Shown piece after piece: positions 15,807 through 25,210 of a stretch of 35,890 nt of DNA (positions are counted from its first letter, which is position 1; each line of letters starts with the position of its first letter). A program made the position numbers and the translations under genes. This DNA comes from a candidate division FCPU426 bacterium. Lineage in GTDB: Bacteria; Oederibacteriota; Muellerivitia; Muellerivitales; Muellerivitaceae. The stretch is taken from positions 1-35,890 of the forward strand of contig JASHNQ010000077.1 of NCBI GenBank assembly GCA_030041545.1, in the 5' to 3' direction. Under the pieces are notes generated by a model, which did no database searches, was not told the DNA's origin, and was given only the letters and a program-made list of their open reading frames with translations.

Positions 15807-18800
15807 TTAATGGGCCGGCTTATCGTTCTTGTAGTATTTTTCGATTCTTCGCAAAAACACGGGTAAAAGGGTCAAGCTCAAGGTCATGGAGGCGGACAAC
15901 CCGCCCAGGATGGCCACGGCAAAGGGCCGGGCCGTCTCGGACCCGATGGAATGGGACAAGGCCGCGGGTATGAGGCCGATGATGGCCACCCCGTTGGAGA
16001 TCAGGATGCTCCTTCCCTTTTCCATGAGGGCCTTGGAGGCATCCTTGGTCTTCACGAAGGCGGAGATGATCATCATGGCCGTCAGGAAGGAAACCCCGAT
16101 ACGGATGATGCCGCCGGCCGCCGCCGAAATGCTCAGGTTCAATCCTGCCAGGCGGATGCCCGCCAGGCCGCCCACGGTGGCGAAGGGGATTTCCCAAAGA
16201 AGCACGGTCAAGAGCCTCCAGTCCTTGAACCAGGTGTAGATGATGCCGATCATGACCAAAAGGCAGATGGGCACGATGATGCCCAGCCGGGCGCTCGCCC
16301 TTTGGGCGTTGGCGAAGCTTCCCGTCCACTCGGTCCAATAGTGGGGCGGGAACTTGACTTCCTTCTTGATCCTGGCGTTGGCGTCGTTCACGAAATCCAC
16401 GACCGCCCTTCCCCGGCAGTCACACTTGACCGCGATGCGCCTTTCCCCCTCTTCCCTGTAAATATGCGAAACGCCGTTGACCACCTGGGCCTTGGTGACC
16501 GCCCCAAGCGGGATATAGCCGCCGTTGGGCATCTGCACGGGTAAGGCGTTCAACACCGGCTGGTTGACCACGTCCGGCAGGTCGGGCTTGACCACCATGT
16601 CCAGGTAGCGGTTGTTGCGGTCCAGCATCTGGGCCGCCCACACGCCGGAGAGGGCCGCCTCCAGCACACCCTCGGCGTTGGCCACCTGGATGCCGTAGCG
16701 GTCCAGGGCCGGGCGGTCCATCACGTACTGCAGTTCGGGTTGCTCAAAGAGTTGTTCCTCATCCACGTCTCCCGCTCCGGGAGTCTTTGCGACGATATCC
16801 ATGCTCTGGTCCGCCAGCTGTTGCAGGACATGGATATCCGGGCCGTGGATCTTGAAGGCCAGTTCGCTCATGACCCCGTTCACGGCCTCATCCACGTTGT
16901 CCTTGATATATTGGGAGTAGTAGAAGTCGATGCCATCGATATCTTTTTCCTGCTCCTGGATCAGGGCGTAGAACCCTTCGATGGTATCGGCGCTTTTCCA
17001 GTCATCCGGGTCGCCCAAATCCACCTGTATCTCGTCGCAGTCCAGGCCGTTGATGTCGCTGCCGTCGTCGGGCCGGCCGATGCTGGAGATCACGGACTTG
17101 ACCTCGGGGATGCGCATCATCCGCACCCGGATATCGTGGGCCACCTGCACGGCTTTTTCACGGGAAATGGTGGGAGGTCCAAAGTAACGTATCCAAAGGT
17201 TGCCTTCGTTCATGTGGGGCAGGAACTCGGTCCCCAAGCCATAGTTAAGGCCGAAGATGGCGCCCGCCAGCACGATGCCGGCCACCCAGGGAGTGTATTT
17301 GAAACTGTCCAGCCAAAGCATGATCCTATTGCACTGGGTCAGTATCCAATGGAAGGCCGCGTCCGACTTGCTGGAAGTGACCCCCACGGGCGCCCAGGTG
17401 GCCGCCAGTGGAAGGAAGATGAAGGCGCCCAATTGCCCGCCAGCCAGGGCCGAAACCAGGGTCAATCCAAGGGGCCGGAAGATGCGGCCCTCGATGCGCT
17501 CCAGGCTGAGGATCGGGATAAAGGCGATCAGAAGCAGAAAGGCGCAGAGGAGCGCCGGCGCCAAGACCTCGGACAAGGCCAGGGCATTGGCCTCGTCGTC
17601 CTTCCTTTTCTGCTTGGCCAGGGTGACGGTGAGGGCCTCGGCCCCGAATACCGCGGTTTCCACGATGATGCCGAAGTCCACCGCGCCCAGGGAGATCAGG
17701 TTGGGGTTGTAGCCGAACCAGTGCAGGCCCACGAAGGCCATCAAAAGCGCGAAGGGGATAATGAGCGCCACGCCAGCGGACATGGCCCAATACTCGATGC
17801 CGAAGCCCAGGATGAGCAGGAGGCAGACCAAGCCGACCCCGAAAAGCACGTTGTGGAAGACCGTGCGGCTGGAGCGGTGGATCAAGTCCCCCCGGTCGTA
17901 AAAGGGAACGATCTGGCATCCCTTGGGCAGGATGTCCTCGTTCAAGTGCTTGACCATGGCGTGGATCTTGTCCAGGGTGTCTAATTCGTTGGCGCCCACC
18001 CGCACGTTGATGAGGGACCTCACTATGTCGTCCTTGAGGCCTTGCCCGGACTGCCCTAACCGTTGGTGGTGGCTGATGACCACCCTCCCGATGTCCCGGA
18101 TGCGCACGGGGGTGCTGTTCTGGGTGGCGATGACCGCGTTTTCCAATTCCACCGGGTCCGCGTAAAGCCCCATGGACCGCACGATGTAGCATTCCTGGCC
18201 GTGGGTGATCCAGTCCCCCCCCGCGTTCTGGTGGTTGTTGCCCAGGTTTTGGGCGATCTGGGCGATGGTCAGGCCGTAAGCCTTCATCTTGGCCTGGTTG
18301 ATCTTGACCATGACGACCTTGACCGGGCCGCCCAGGGTTTCCACGTCGGCCACTCCCGGGATGACCTCCAAGGCTCGGGTGATTTCCCAGTCGTTGTAAA
18401 GCCGCATCTCGTCCACCGGCAGGTCGCCGTCCAGGTAAAAGCGGTAGAACTGGCCGGTGGCCGTGGCGTCGGCGTTCAGGCCCGGCGAGATGCCGTTGGG
18501 CAGGTTGGCGTTGCTCATGTACTCGGTGGTGTCGGTGCGGGCCTTCCAGTCCGGCACGTCGTCGTTGAAGGTCAGCAGGATGGAGCTCAATCCGTATTCG
18601 GAGAGGGAGTTGGAATTGATGACGCCCGGCGTGGAACGCGTGGCGGTTTCCAGGGGCACCGTGATCAGGCGCTCGATTTCCTCGGCCGAGTGGCCGGGCC
18701 ACTGGGTCTGCACCTGCACCTGGACATTGGTGAACTCGGGGAAGGCGATGATCTCGCTGGTGAAGGCCGCATAGGCCCCGTACCCGACGATGCCCAGCAC

Positions 18801-18866
18801 GATCATCAGGAAGAGCACGTAGGCTTCCTTTTGGAACCGCATCCACTTCAAAATGAGTCCTGTCAT
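15807..18866 (-). CDS. Heavy-metal-type RND efflux pump (CzcA/CusA family)
   Basis: The inner-membrane proton-driven pump of a tripartite efflux system, 1,019 residues from ATG 18866 (GAGGG, seven-base spacing; the ATG at 18884 lacks a site). Twelve spans and two large periplasmic domains fit the family. The signature of helix 4 is present as GAVDFGIIVETAVFGAEAL. Relative to CzcA, D402 and E415 are kept (D397, E410), but D408 is glutamate (E403), a conservative change in the proton relay. Three genes upstream on the same strand supply regulator-like, outer-membrane and fusion proteins. Substrate is probably a metal cation, but cannot be fixed. I saw no clear Met relay as in CusA. Confidence 0.93.
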   Translation of the reverse strand: MTGLILKWMRFQKEAYVLFLMIVLGIVGYGAYAAFTSEIIAFPEFTNVQVQVQTQWPGHSAEEIERLITVPLETATRSTPGVINSNSLSEYGLSSILLTFNDDVPDWKARTDTTEYMSNANLPNGISPGLNADATATGQFYRFYLDGDLPVDEMRLYNDWEITRALEVIPGVADVETLGGPVKVVMVKINQAKMKAYGLTIAQIAQNLGNNHQNAGGDWITHGQECYIVRSMGLYADPVELENAVIATQNSTPVRIRDIGRVVISHHQRLGQSGQGLKDDIVRSLINVRVGANELDTLDKIHAMVKHLNEDILPKGCQIVPFYDRGDLIHRSSRTVFHNVLFGVGLVCLLLILGFGIEYWAMSAGVALIIPFALLMAFVGLHWFGYNPNLISLGAVDFGIIVETAVFGAEALTVTLAKQKRKDDEANALALSEVLAPALLCAFLLLIAFIPILSLERIEGRIFRPLGLTLVSALAGGQLGAFIFLPLAATWAPVGVTSSKSDAAFHWILTQCNRIMLWLDSFKYTPWVAGIVLAGAIFGLNYGLGTEFLPHMNEGNLWIRYFGPPTISREKAVQVAHDIRVRMMRIPEVKSVISSIGRPDDGSDINGLDCDEIQVDLGDPDDWKSADTIEGFYALIQEQEKDIDGIDFYYSQYIKDNVDEAVNGVMSELAFKIHGPDIHVLQQLADQSMDIVAKTPGAGDVDEEQLFEQPELQYVMDRPALDRYGIQVANAEGVLEAALSGVWAAQMLDRNNRYLDMVVKPDLPDVVNQPVLNALPVQMPNGGYIPLGAVTKAQVVNGVSHIYREEGERRIAVKCDCRGRAVVDFVNDANARIKKEVKFPPHYWTEWTGSFANAQRASARLGIIVPICLLVMIGIIYTWFKDWRLLTVLLWEIPFATVGGLAGIRLAGLNLSISAAAGGIIRIGVSFLTAMMIISAFVKTKDASKALMEKGRSILISNGVAIIGLIPAALSHSIGSETARPFAVAILGGLSASMTLSLTLLPVFLRRIEKYYKNDKPAH

Positions 18867-18901
18867 TTTCTTTCCCTCATTCAAACCAAATTAAGTGCGT
18901 T

Positions 18902-19003
18902 TGGGTTTTGAGTTCGAAGCTTTGAATCAATGTTCTTTTTTGAACCTTTGGTTCAAAAAAACACCTAAACTAAAAACTCAACACTTAAAACTCAAAACTT
19001 CTT
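18902..19003. repeat. Palindromic repeat and hairpin between fusion and RND genes
   Basis: A perfect hairpin T6-GAACC / GGTTC-A6 (18936-18960, loop TTT) is flanked by an outer arm GGGTTTTGAGTTCGAAG (about 18903-18919) and the partly complementary AAAACTCAACACTTAAAACT (18973-18992) with CTCAAAACTTC behind it. Nearly the same AACTCAACACTCAAAACT words recur at 35055-35086, also just after a minus-strand stop codon. It could attenuate transcription inside the efflux operon. Confidence 0.6.
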
Positions 19004-19004
19004 T

Positions 19005-19964
19005 TCAGCCGCCGCTGCCCCCGTAGATGCCCCAGGTCTTGCTCAAGAGAAGCGTGGCGCCGTCGCTGCAGACCATGTCCCCTTCCTTGAGGTCACCCGG
19101 CGTGACGGGCCGCACGTCGCTGGTGGTGTCGGTTTCGTTGACGATCTGCACCTGCACCGGCGTCGGGTTTTTCTCGTCGCCCTTAAGAACGTATTGGTCG
19201 CCCCTGCGGAAGACCAGGCAGGTGGTGGGAACTTCAAGCACAGGCTCCACCCCGCCCGTCACGACCGTGGCGTAGACCTGCTCGGAGAGGTTCACGTCGG
19301 CGGGCAGGGGAATGGGTTTCAAGCGCACGATGGTGGTGCGCATGTTGGGGTCCACGGTGGGCACAATGACGTTGATGGTGGAGGTATAGGTGGTGTCGGG
19401 ATCGGAGGCCAGTTGGAAATTAACCGTCTGTCCTACGTGCAGCTGGGAGATATACCTTTCGACGATGTCCAGCTCCACGGTGAGCTTGTCCATGTCCAGG
19501 ATGTTGGCCAGGGGCTGGCCCTGGGTGTAGATCGTTCCCGGCGTCACTAGGTTGTTGAGAAGCACACCCGAGAAATAGGACACGATCTCGTACTTGCCCG
19601 ACTCCACCCGCACCCCCAGTTCCTTTTCCCGCAGGTTGGCCGCGTCGATCAGGTCCTTGACCCCGTTTTGCTGGGCCAAACGCTTTTCCTCGGCCAGCGA
19701 TTCGCATTCCGAGTCGTTGACCAAAAACAGGGCGTCCCCCGGCTTCACCGTATCGCCCTCTTTTTTGAGCACCGCGATGATCCTTCCCGTGGTATTGGCC
19801 GACTGGCATTTCATGGCCCCGGCTTGGGGAATGATTTCCCCCGTCCCTGGTAAGCCGACCACCTTTTGCCCGGCCACCACCTTGGTCCATTGGTATTCGG
19901 TGGCCCAGGCCTGGGGTCCGGCCGCCAGCATGCCCGCTAATAGGAGGGCTTGAATTGTTTTCAT
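19005..19964 (-). CDS. Membrane-fusion (HlyD-type) subunit of the efflux system
   Basis: The periplasmic adaptor joins the RND pump to the TolC-type protein. From ATG 19964 (AAGGAGA upstream) it has 319 residues with a signal peptide ending near AWA (residue 21). A lipoyl-like half (IIAVLKKEGDTVKPGDALFL) is followed by a very short helical hairpin of about 35 residues (ECESLAEEKRLAQQNG and on). The second lipoyl half and beta-barrel domain follow. Typical CusB/CzcB proteins have 380-520 residues, so this is a compact form. It starts 25 bases after the TolC-type gene. Confidence 0.88.
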   Translation of the reverse strand: MKTIQALLLAGMLAAGPQAWATEYQWTKVVAGQKVVGLPGTGEIIPQAGAMKCQSANTTGRIIAVLKKEGDTVKPGDALFLVNDSECESLAEEKRLAQQNGVKDLIDAANLREKELGVRVESGKYEIVSYFSGVLLNNLVTPGTIYTQGQPLANILDMDKLTVELDIVERYISQLHVGQTVNFQLASDPDTTYTSTINVIVPTVDPNMRTTIVRLKPIPLPADVNLSEQVYATVVTGGVEPVLEVPTTCLVFRRGDQYVLKGDEKNPTPVQVQIVNETDTTSDVRPVTPGDLKEGDMVCSDGATLLLSKTWGIYGGSGG

Positions 19965-19988
19965 CGTCTTCTCCTTGCTCAAATAAAC

Positions 19989-21707
19989 TTATTTTTGTTC
20001 GGTCGAACCATCCCCGTTATCCGTGCCAGCTGTGGGCGAGGGCGCGGGGTTGGCTTGACTGGTTGAGTTCGAATCCTTGGAACCTTCCGACGCCGTCGGC
20101 ACCGGCGTGGCCTCCATTTCCATCGTCATTGGAGCGGAAGCGCCCAGAGGCGCGGCCTCCCCTCCCATCCTCGTCGAACCGGATGCCCCCGAGGCGGTGT
20201 CGGGCGCGTTGATCGGGGTGGATCCGGTACCCATATCGGGGTTCGACTTCGTGTTCGACGGCGCGGGAAGCGCTGGCTCCAGCAGCGGCACGCCCGTCTC
20301 GGGCAGCCTGGGCGTTTCGCTCTTCTCCTGGCCCGTGGTGTCCAGGTCGCCTTGGTAGTTTTCCGGGTTGGGATTGTTGGAATAGTGGGTCTTGCCCTCC
20401 GGCGGGATCTTCTGGGTGCCCATGGGAACCAGCGTCACCGGCATGTAGGTGTCGGTGTTGGGCAGGTTGGAGGACCAGTCGGTTTTTCCTCCCACCGGGG
20501 CTTCCTCGTCGCCGACCAGGCCCGTCAGCCGGGCGTTCACTATCTCGGCGCGGATTTGGATATCCTCGGTTTTCACGGCCGCGTAGGTCTGGTGGGCCAG
20601 CATCAGGGCTGTGAACTCGAATTGGCCCCGCTTATACGCCTCCAAGGCCGCCTCCATCATGGTCTGGGCCAGGAGCAAGTCCCTGGAATGCAATTGGTTG
20701 AACCGGGACTTGCTGCGCAGGTAATCCTGCGCGCCCGCTTCCTGGGCCAGGTTGTCCTGCACCACGTTGAAACGGGACATCTCCCGGGCGTCTGTGCCCT
20801 GGTTCTCGCTGCGCTGGGCCTCGGCCATCTCGCGGAATGGGAAAAGAATGGGGATGGTGAAGGAAATCGCGAAGTTGTAGTCGTTGGGAAGGCCCGTGGG
20901 ACTGTCGGGATAATTGGGGGCCGGATAGTAATCCTTGGAAACGCTGAAAGTCGGGTCAGGGAACTGGTTCCAAAACCCCGTGGCGCGGGTGGCCTCCCCC
21001 ACATCCTCGTTGTACCTATCCCGCAATTGGGCCGAGGTTTTATGGCCTAGTTCATCGATGATGGAGGAAGGGAGATCCTCGGGCAGGACGAACCCCGTCA
21101 CCTGGTCCTTGGGGATGCCCATCAGCCGGGAATAAAGTTCCACCGCGTTCTCCAACTGATCCTCCGCGGTTTTAAGGTCCCTTTGCGCGGCCGTCAACTG
21201 GAGCTCGGCGCTGATCTTGTTGACTTGGTTGGATTGCCCGTGCACGTATTGGTTGCGGATGGCGTCCGTGATGGTTTCCAGGTCCTGCACGTTTTGCTTC
21301 TCGAAATACATCATGGCCTGGGCCGTGGCCCCCGCCATATAAGCCTGCGTGATGCTCACCGCCAGGTCGTATTTTTGGGCCGTGTATTCCCACCGTTGGG
21401 ATTCGGCCATGGCGGAGTCCAATTGGCTCATAAAGGCGCTCTTCACGGGAAAGGGATAGGTGAGGGAAAGGCCCCAGGTCCAATAGGTGTCGCTGTAATT
21501 GTCCGTCCAGGAAAGGGTGGGTTCCTGGGGTATCCATCGCCTCCAGGTGTCATCCGAGTAGATGCCGGCAAGGGACTTTTGGACCTTCAGTTGGATGGAG
21601 TTGTCCCACACCGCGTGGATGGCCTGTTCCAGGGTGAGGGTCTGGGAGGAAGCCATGGAGGACAATCCCCAAACCGCTAAGCCAATGGAATAAAAGGTTT
21701 TTTTCAT
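19989..21707 (-). CDS. TolC-family outer-membrane efflux protein
   Basis: From ATG 21707 the protein has 572 residues with a signal peptide (MKKTFYSIGLAVWGLSSMAS) and two OEP repeats (LTLEQAIHAVWDNSIQLKVQ near residue 25 is typical). The C-terminal 150 or so residues are an unusual Pro/Ser/Thr/Gly-rich tail with low sequence complexity, beyond the family's normal end near residue 420. An in-frame GTG at 21716 overlaps the stop of the upstream gene in GTGA. I prefer the ATG, with GGGTGA before it, but either start couples the two genes. It would form the exit duct of the efflux system. Confidence 0.88.
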   Translation of the reverse strand: MKKTFYSIGLAVWGLSSMASSQTLTLEQAIHAVWDNSIQLKVQKSLAGIYSDDTWRRWIPQEPTLSWTDNYSDTYWTWGLSLTYPFPVKSAFMSQLDSAMAESQRWEYTAQKYDLAVSITQAYMAGATAQAMMYFEKQNVQDLETITDAIRNQYVHGQSNQVNKISAELQLTAAQRDLKTAEDQLENAVELYSRLMGIPKDQVTGFVLPEDLPSSIIDELGHKTSAQLRDRYNEDVGEATRATGFWNQFPDPTFSVSKDYYPAPNYPDSPTGLPNDYNFAISFTIPILFPFREMAEAQRSENQGTDAREMSRFNVVQDNLAQEAGAQDYLRSKSRFNQLHSRDLLLAQTMMEAALEAYKRGQFEFTALMLAHQTYAAVKTEDIQIRAEIVNARLTGLVGDEEAPVGGKTDWSSNLPNTDTYMPVTLVPMGTQKIPPEGKTHYSNNPNPENYQGDLDTTGQEKSETPRLPETGVPLLEPALPAPSNTKSNPDMGTGSTPINAPDTASGASGSTRMGGEAAPLGASAPMTMEMEATPVPTASEGSKDSNSTSQANPAPSPTAGTDNGDGSTEQK

Positions 21708-21712
21708 GTCGT

Positions 21713-22354
21713 TCACCCGATCAGGTTTTTGTACTTATTGGCGTAATAAGCCGCCGCCAGTCCCAGCACACAATAGTCGTCCATCAAGCCGAACACGGGG
21801 ATGTTGTCCGGGATCAGGTCAAAGGGGCACAAGAGGTAAAAGAGGGCCCCGTAAGCCACCAGTTTGTCCGTGGTGGTCAGCCGGTGCGATTGGATGACTT
21901 TCATCAACGGTGAGATCCTTTCCTTCCACTCCCTGCCCATGCGGCTGAAGGACAGGATTTTTTTACGGTTCGTATCTACTTCGGTTTTTTGGCTTTCCTT
22001 CGCGCCGATTTGGGAGAGCCCCACCAGCAATTGGTCAGGCGCGAACCCGGGCTTTTGCTCCATGATGGAACTGAACCCAAGCCCCTTGAGGATCGCCTCA
22101 AAAGGGAGGTTGGAGACGCTTTTCACCGCCATTTGGAAGGATTTGGATTCCGGCGGCAAAACCTCCTCGATGACCAATTGGTAAATGGCGTCCCGCACGG
22201 CCTTCTCGTAGATGGAGGGTATCTCCTCGTTCTGCGGTTTCTTCATCCAGCGCCGCACGGTCATGTTGGAGATTTCCAGACGCTTGGCCAGTTGCTCCGG
22301 CGAGAGGTCCGCTTCCGCCATGAGCGTTAACAAATGCGAAATTTTCATTCTCAT
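21713..22354 (-). CDS. HTH plus DUF1232 protein, first gene of the efflux operon
   Basis: The 213-residue product starts with a helix-turn-helix (residues about 8-35, LSPEQLAKRLEISNMTVRRW). It ends with a DUF1232 segment (about 165-205) having the typical FYLLCPFDLIPDNIPVFGLMDD. DUF1232 usually forms a short membrane-associated helical hairpin. Together these suggest a membrane-associated DNA-binding protein that may regulate the operon it heads (inference). The start is uncertain: ATG 22354 and 22348 are adjacent and neither has a good ribosome binding site. Its stop overlaps the possible GTG of the TolC-type gene. Confidence 0.82.
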   Translation of the reverse strand: MRMKISHLLTLMAEADLSPEQLAKRLEISNMTVRRWMKKPQNEEIPSIYEKAVRDAIYQLVIEEVLPPESKSFQMAVKSVSNLPFEAILKGLGFSSIMEQKPGFAPDQLLVGLSQIGAKESQKTEVDTNRKKILSFSRMGREWKERISPLMKVIQSHRLTTTDKLVAYGALFYLLCPFDLIPDNIPVFGLMDDYCVLGLAAAYYANKYKNLIG

Positions 22355-22415
22355 TTGTGAATGCCGGGATGAAAAGAACCCGCTCCCTTCCAGGAAAAAT
22401 TTCTTCGACGGGTGA

Positions 22416-22487
22416 ATACTACAACCGAGGGCGATTAGGATGCTGTTAGAAGGTGGCTTGGGTTGGTTAGGGAAATGTTATTAAAAA
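22416..22487 (-). promoter_or_regulatory. Four-repeat activator-type promoter of the efflux operon
   Basis: The + strand units start at 22434 (ATTAGG), 22445 (GTTAGA), 22466 (GTTAGG) and 22477 (GTTATT), spaced 11, 21 and 11. On the minus strand these are TAAT/TAAC ends. Twelve bases past the last unit is TAGTAT (complement of 22421-22416) as -10. The spacing is identical to that at 354-402 and in the array at 29637-29722. Confidence 0.65.
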
Positions 22488-22594
22488 TTAACTATTGTTA
22501 ATTTTGAATGGATCGGGTTCCCGGGAATTCAAGCGCGGGAAGAGGCGGAACTTCGGCGCGAAATTTGAAACGCCGGGTCATCGAGATAAATTTT

Positions 22595-22648
22595 ATTAGT
22601 ATCAAGTTAGAACAAGAGTCGACCCCGTTAAGGAATCGTTATAAAATT
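22595..22648. promoter_or_regulatory. Second four-repeat cluster, without an evident -10
   Basis: Units start at 22595 (ATTAGT), 22606 (GTTAGA), 22627 (GTTAAG) and 22638 (GTTATA), again spaced 11, 21 and 11. No -10 lies at the expected place on the minus strand (GATGAC). No + strand gene follows. It may be an upstream enhancer of the 22354 promoter or a decayed promoter. The rest of 22488-22713 holds nothing I recognise. Confidence 0.5.
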
Positions 22649-22713
22649 GCCGAACGCGCTCGAGAAATTCCGGGAATCGTGTCTTGAAGACGGCCAAAGG
22701 TGGGACAGCCCGG

Positions 22714-25068
22714 TTAGAGCCGGTATTTTTCCTTTACGGATTTTTCAGCTTCCAGCCAATCCGCCACTGGATCATGGGGGAGCCCGGCCGAGGCCCTGGC
22801 CTTGGAAATCTCCCCGGCGACCCTGGAAATTTCCCCCTGCAAGGATTCAAGAGAGGGTTTTTGTCCAGTTCCTGCCTCTTCACTTGCGGGCTGGTTTTCC
22901 TTTTGATTCCATTTCAGCGAAAACTTTACTTCCAAAACGGGACGGCCCGATACCGGCCTGAGCAAAAACGGAAACAGGGCCGCTTTCTTTAAAGGTTCCC
23001 TCCAAGCCGGATTCAACAAGGCGGCGGGGACCGCCAATAGCATTTCGATAAAAAGTGCTGCCGTGAAAAGAACAGGATCCAAATGGAATCCCTGGGCGGT
23101 ATCCGGGAAGCAAAAGGCGAGGGCGGCCGCGGCCGCGGGCAGGCATCGCGGTATCCAATAAAAGCTTCCTTCCGTCAAGCCCGGAATCCGAACCGAAAAA
23201 AATCCCAAACCGGTGACCCAAAGGGACGCCGCCAAGGAAATGAGCAAGGAAGATTTGTACCAGGGATATTGGATGGAAACCCCATGCCAAGTGACCGTGA
23301 ACCGGGTGCCGCCGGCCGGCTCCGAGCAAATGAAACTCATGTCGTAAATTTTTCCCTTATCCAGCTTCCAATCCGGCGTCACGCGGGTTTTTAGCGGGAG
23401 GTCGATCCCGAACATCTCGGCGCCGGAATGCAGGGAGTCCCGGAAGGAAAGCCGGAAGGAGGCCTCATTGGAGAAATAAACCGGCCCCTCACCGGAAAAA
23501 TCGAACCCCACCTCCACGGGGGTCTTGCCCGAAAGGTCGATGTCCACGGAATGCGTGTCGGAAAGGGTGGTGAGGCTTTCCTTGCCGATATCCAGGTGAA
23601 GTCCCTTCAAGAAGCCGGGGGAGATTTCGTAGACCAGTGCGTGGTGCGTGGGGTTGAGGGGATCATCCGTGTTTTGAAACAAACTGCATTGTCCCGGATT
23701 GCCCGAAACCCATTCGGTTTTTCCGAAATCGGGGAGCTCGGGCTGGCCCCCGTTCATGATTCCTCCGTTGGCTTGGTAAAGGTACAGGCCCGTGTTGGGC
23801 ACGTTACCCCGGACGCTGGCCGGCGCATTGCTGCTGAAGGTCGAGTTGACCCAAACCGAATTCCGGTCCAAGCCAGGCATCAAGGCCAGGCAGTCGATGG
23901 GCAGTGGTTGGGACTCAAGGACTTGTTGGATCTGTCCACCGGCCGTGTCATACAGCCACAACCGGGTTTCCGGGGCTTCCCCGTTCTCCCCCGTGGAATA
24001 AAACCAGATGGCGCCCGGGTTCTGCGGGTCAGCCAAAAACTGGCCGCTTTCCGGCGAAAATTCGGTTGTTTTCACTGAAACAGGCTGGGCCTGTCCCGGA
24101 TCCAGGAGAACCATGGACCCCAGGTCCAGGACCAAAGCCTTTTGGTTTCCTAGGGGAATCACCTTGATCTGGTCGGAACCCGACTCCAGGTTCAAGGGAT
24201 ATTTCTTCAATTTTAAATCGCCGTCCAAGCGCCGGAAGGTGGCGGAGTTCGTGGGGAATTCCGTATCGGATTCGAACCAGGCGCCCTCCCGGTCCGGGTC
24301 CGGCCAAATGGAGTGGTCGGGGTCCCGGACGATGGAGTTGCGGTGGAAAACCTCGGAGTTTTGGGTGGTCCCATCCACGGATAATTTCATGAAAAACGAC
24401 CCGTTGTCCGGGCCGGCACCCCCCGCCGCCGTATTGGAACCGCTCTCCAAGAGGACCAGGTAGTCCTCGTTCACGAGCTCGACCCGGTCCTGCCCCAGGA
24501 CGTCCAGTTTGTCCTTGGGAACATCTTGGGCCTCCCCTGAACCCGCGTCGAGCCGGACCAGCCGCGGCTCGTTGGCGATCTTCAGGCGGTCGCCGAAGTT
24601 GCAGAAAACCCACGCGTGTTGCCCGTCGGAGCAGGGGAAAAAGCCCGAAATCCTTCCCTGGTCCAGGGTAAAAAGGGTTTTCGGGGGGGCCGCGGGATCC
24701 AAATAGGTCACCTTGTTGCGGTCCTCCTCCAGCCAAACGGCCTTTCCCGCGCCGGGGGAGCTGAAAAGTTGGGAATGGGCGGAAATGGGATAGGATTGAT
24801 CCACCTTCAATCCACTTTCCGTCAATTCCAAAAGGTCGAGCCGCTGCTTGGACCTGAAGACCCCCCAGGCGTATTTGTCGTCGGCCAAAAAATGATACTC
24901 GGAATAATCGTCGAGGACCTGGACGTAACAGCCGTTGACTTCGGGATTGGCGGGAGGGGCGTCCGCGGCTCGGCTGGGAGCTGGAGAGGCGGCGCCAACC
25001 CATATCCCCAGAGGGAAGGAAAGGAGGAAGAAGTTCAAGAAGAATGAACTTTTGATTTTTTCGCGCAT
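22714..25068 (-). CDS. Large exported membrane protein with DUF2934-like C terminus
   Basis: The 784-residue product has a signal peptide (about residues 1-34, ending SRA). About 580 residues of repeated beta-strand-like segments follow, resembling a propeller (patterns such as LRVRLDAG, VLLESGS, LWLYDTAGG), then three hydrophobic segments at about 625-715. A cytoplasmic tail ends in EISKARASAGLPHDPVADWL-EAE, which looks like DUF2934. The neighbour at 25211 has a similar segment at its N terminus. The start at 25068 lacks a clear strong site. Family is not recognised; it may be a sensor or surface-associated protein. Confidence 0.75.
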   Translation of the reverse strand: MREKIKSSFFLNFFLLSFPLGIWVGAASPAPSRAADAPPANPEVNGCYVQVLDDYSEYHFLADDKYAWGVFRSKQRLDLLELTESGLKVDQSYPISAHSQLFSSPGAGKAVWLEEDRNKVTYLDPAAPPKTLFTLDQGRISGFFPCSDGQHAWVFCNFGDRLKIANEPRLVRLDAGSGEAQDVPKDKLDVLGQDRVELVNEDYLVLLESGSNTAAGGAGPDNGSFFMKLSVDGTTQNSEVFHRNSIVRDPDHSIWPDPDREGAWFESDTEFPTNSATFRRLDGDLKLKKYPLNLESGSDQIKVIPLGNQKALVLDLGSMVLLDPGQAQPVSVKTTEFSPESGQFLADPQNPGAIWFYSTGENGEAPETRLWLYDTAGGQIQQVLESQPLPIDCLALMPGLDRNSVWVNSTFSSNAPASVRGNVPNTGLYLYQANGGIMNGGQPELPDFGKTEWVSGNPGQCSLFQNTDDPLNPTHHALVYEISPGFLKGLHLDIGKESLTTLSDTHSVDIDLSGKTPVEVGFDFSGEGPVYFSNEASFRLSFRDSLHSGAEMFGIDLPLKTRVTPDWKLDKGKIYDMSFICSEPAGGTRFTVTWHGVSIQYPWYKSSLLISLAASLWVTGLGFFSVRIPGLTEGSFYWIPRCLPAAAAALAFCFPDTAQGFHLDPVLFTAALFIEMLLAVPAALLNPAWREPLKKAALFPFLLRPVSGRPVLEVKFSLKWNQKENQPASEEAGTGQKPSLESLQGEISRVAGEISKARASAGLPHDPVADWLEAEKSVKEKYRL

Positions 25069-25152
25069 AGGCGGGTATTTATACTCTGAAGAACTTCAAA
25101 ATAAAAGATTCATGGCCCGGCTCTTAGGCCGTTGGGTAATGCCTCCTCAAAT

Positions 25153-25187
25153 CTTAATATTTTATTAACAACCCTTTCCTTTAAAAT
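25153..25187 (+). promoter_or_regulatory. Paired-repeat promoter of the 25211 gene
   Basis: CTTAAT (25153) and ATTAAC (25164) are spaced 11 bases. Exactly 12 bases later is TAAAAT (25182-25187). Transcription is predicted near 25194, giving a short leader of about 17 bases that still includes the GAGGAAG ribosome binding site. Confidence 0.65.
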
Positions 25188-25210
25188 TTCGCCTTCGAGG
25201 AAGCGTCCAC

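Noticed and set aside
16740-17984. Long open frame on the + strand opposite the RND gene
   Set aside because: Its His/Asp/Val/Gly-rich composition is the usual shadow of a GC-rich coding strand. The minus-strand RND protein has clear family motifs over the same bases.
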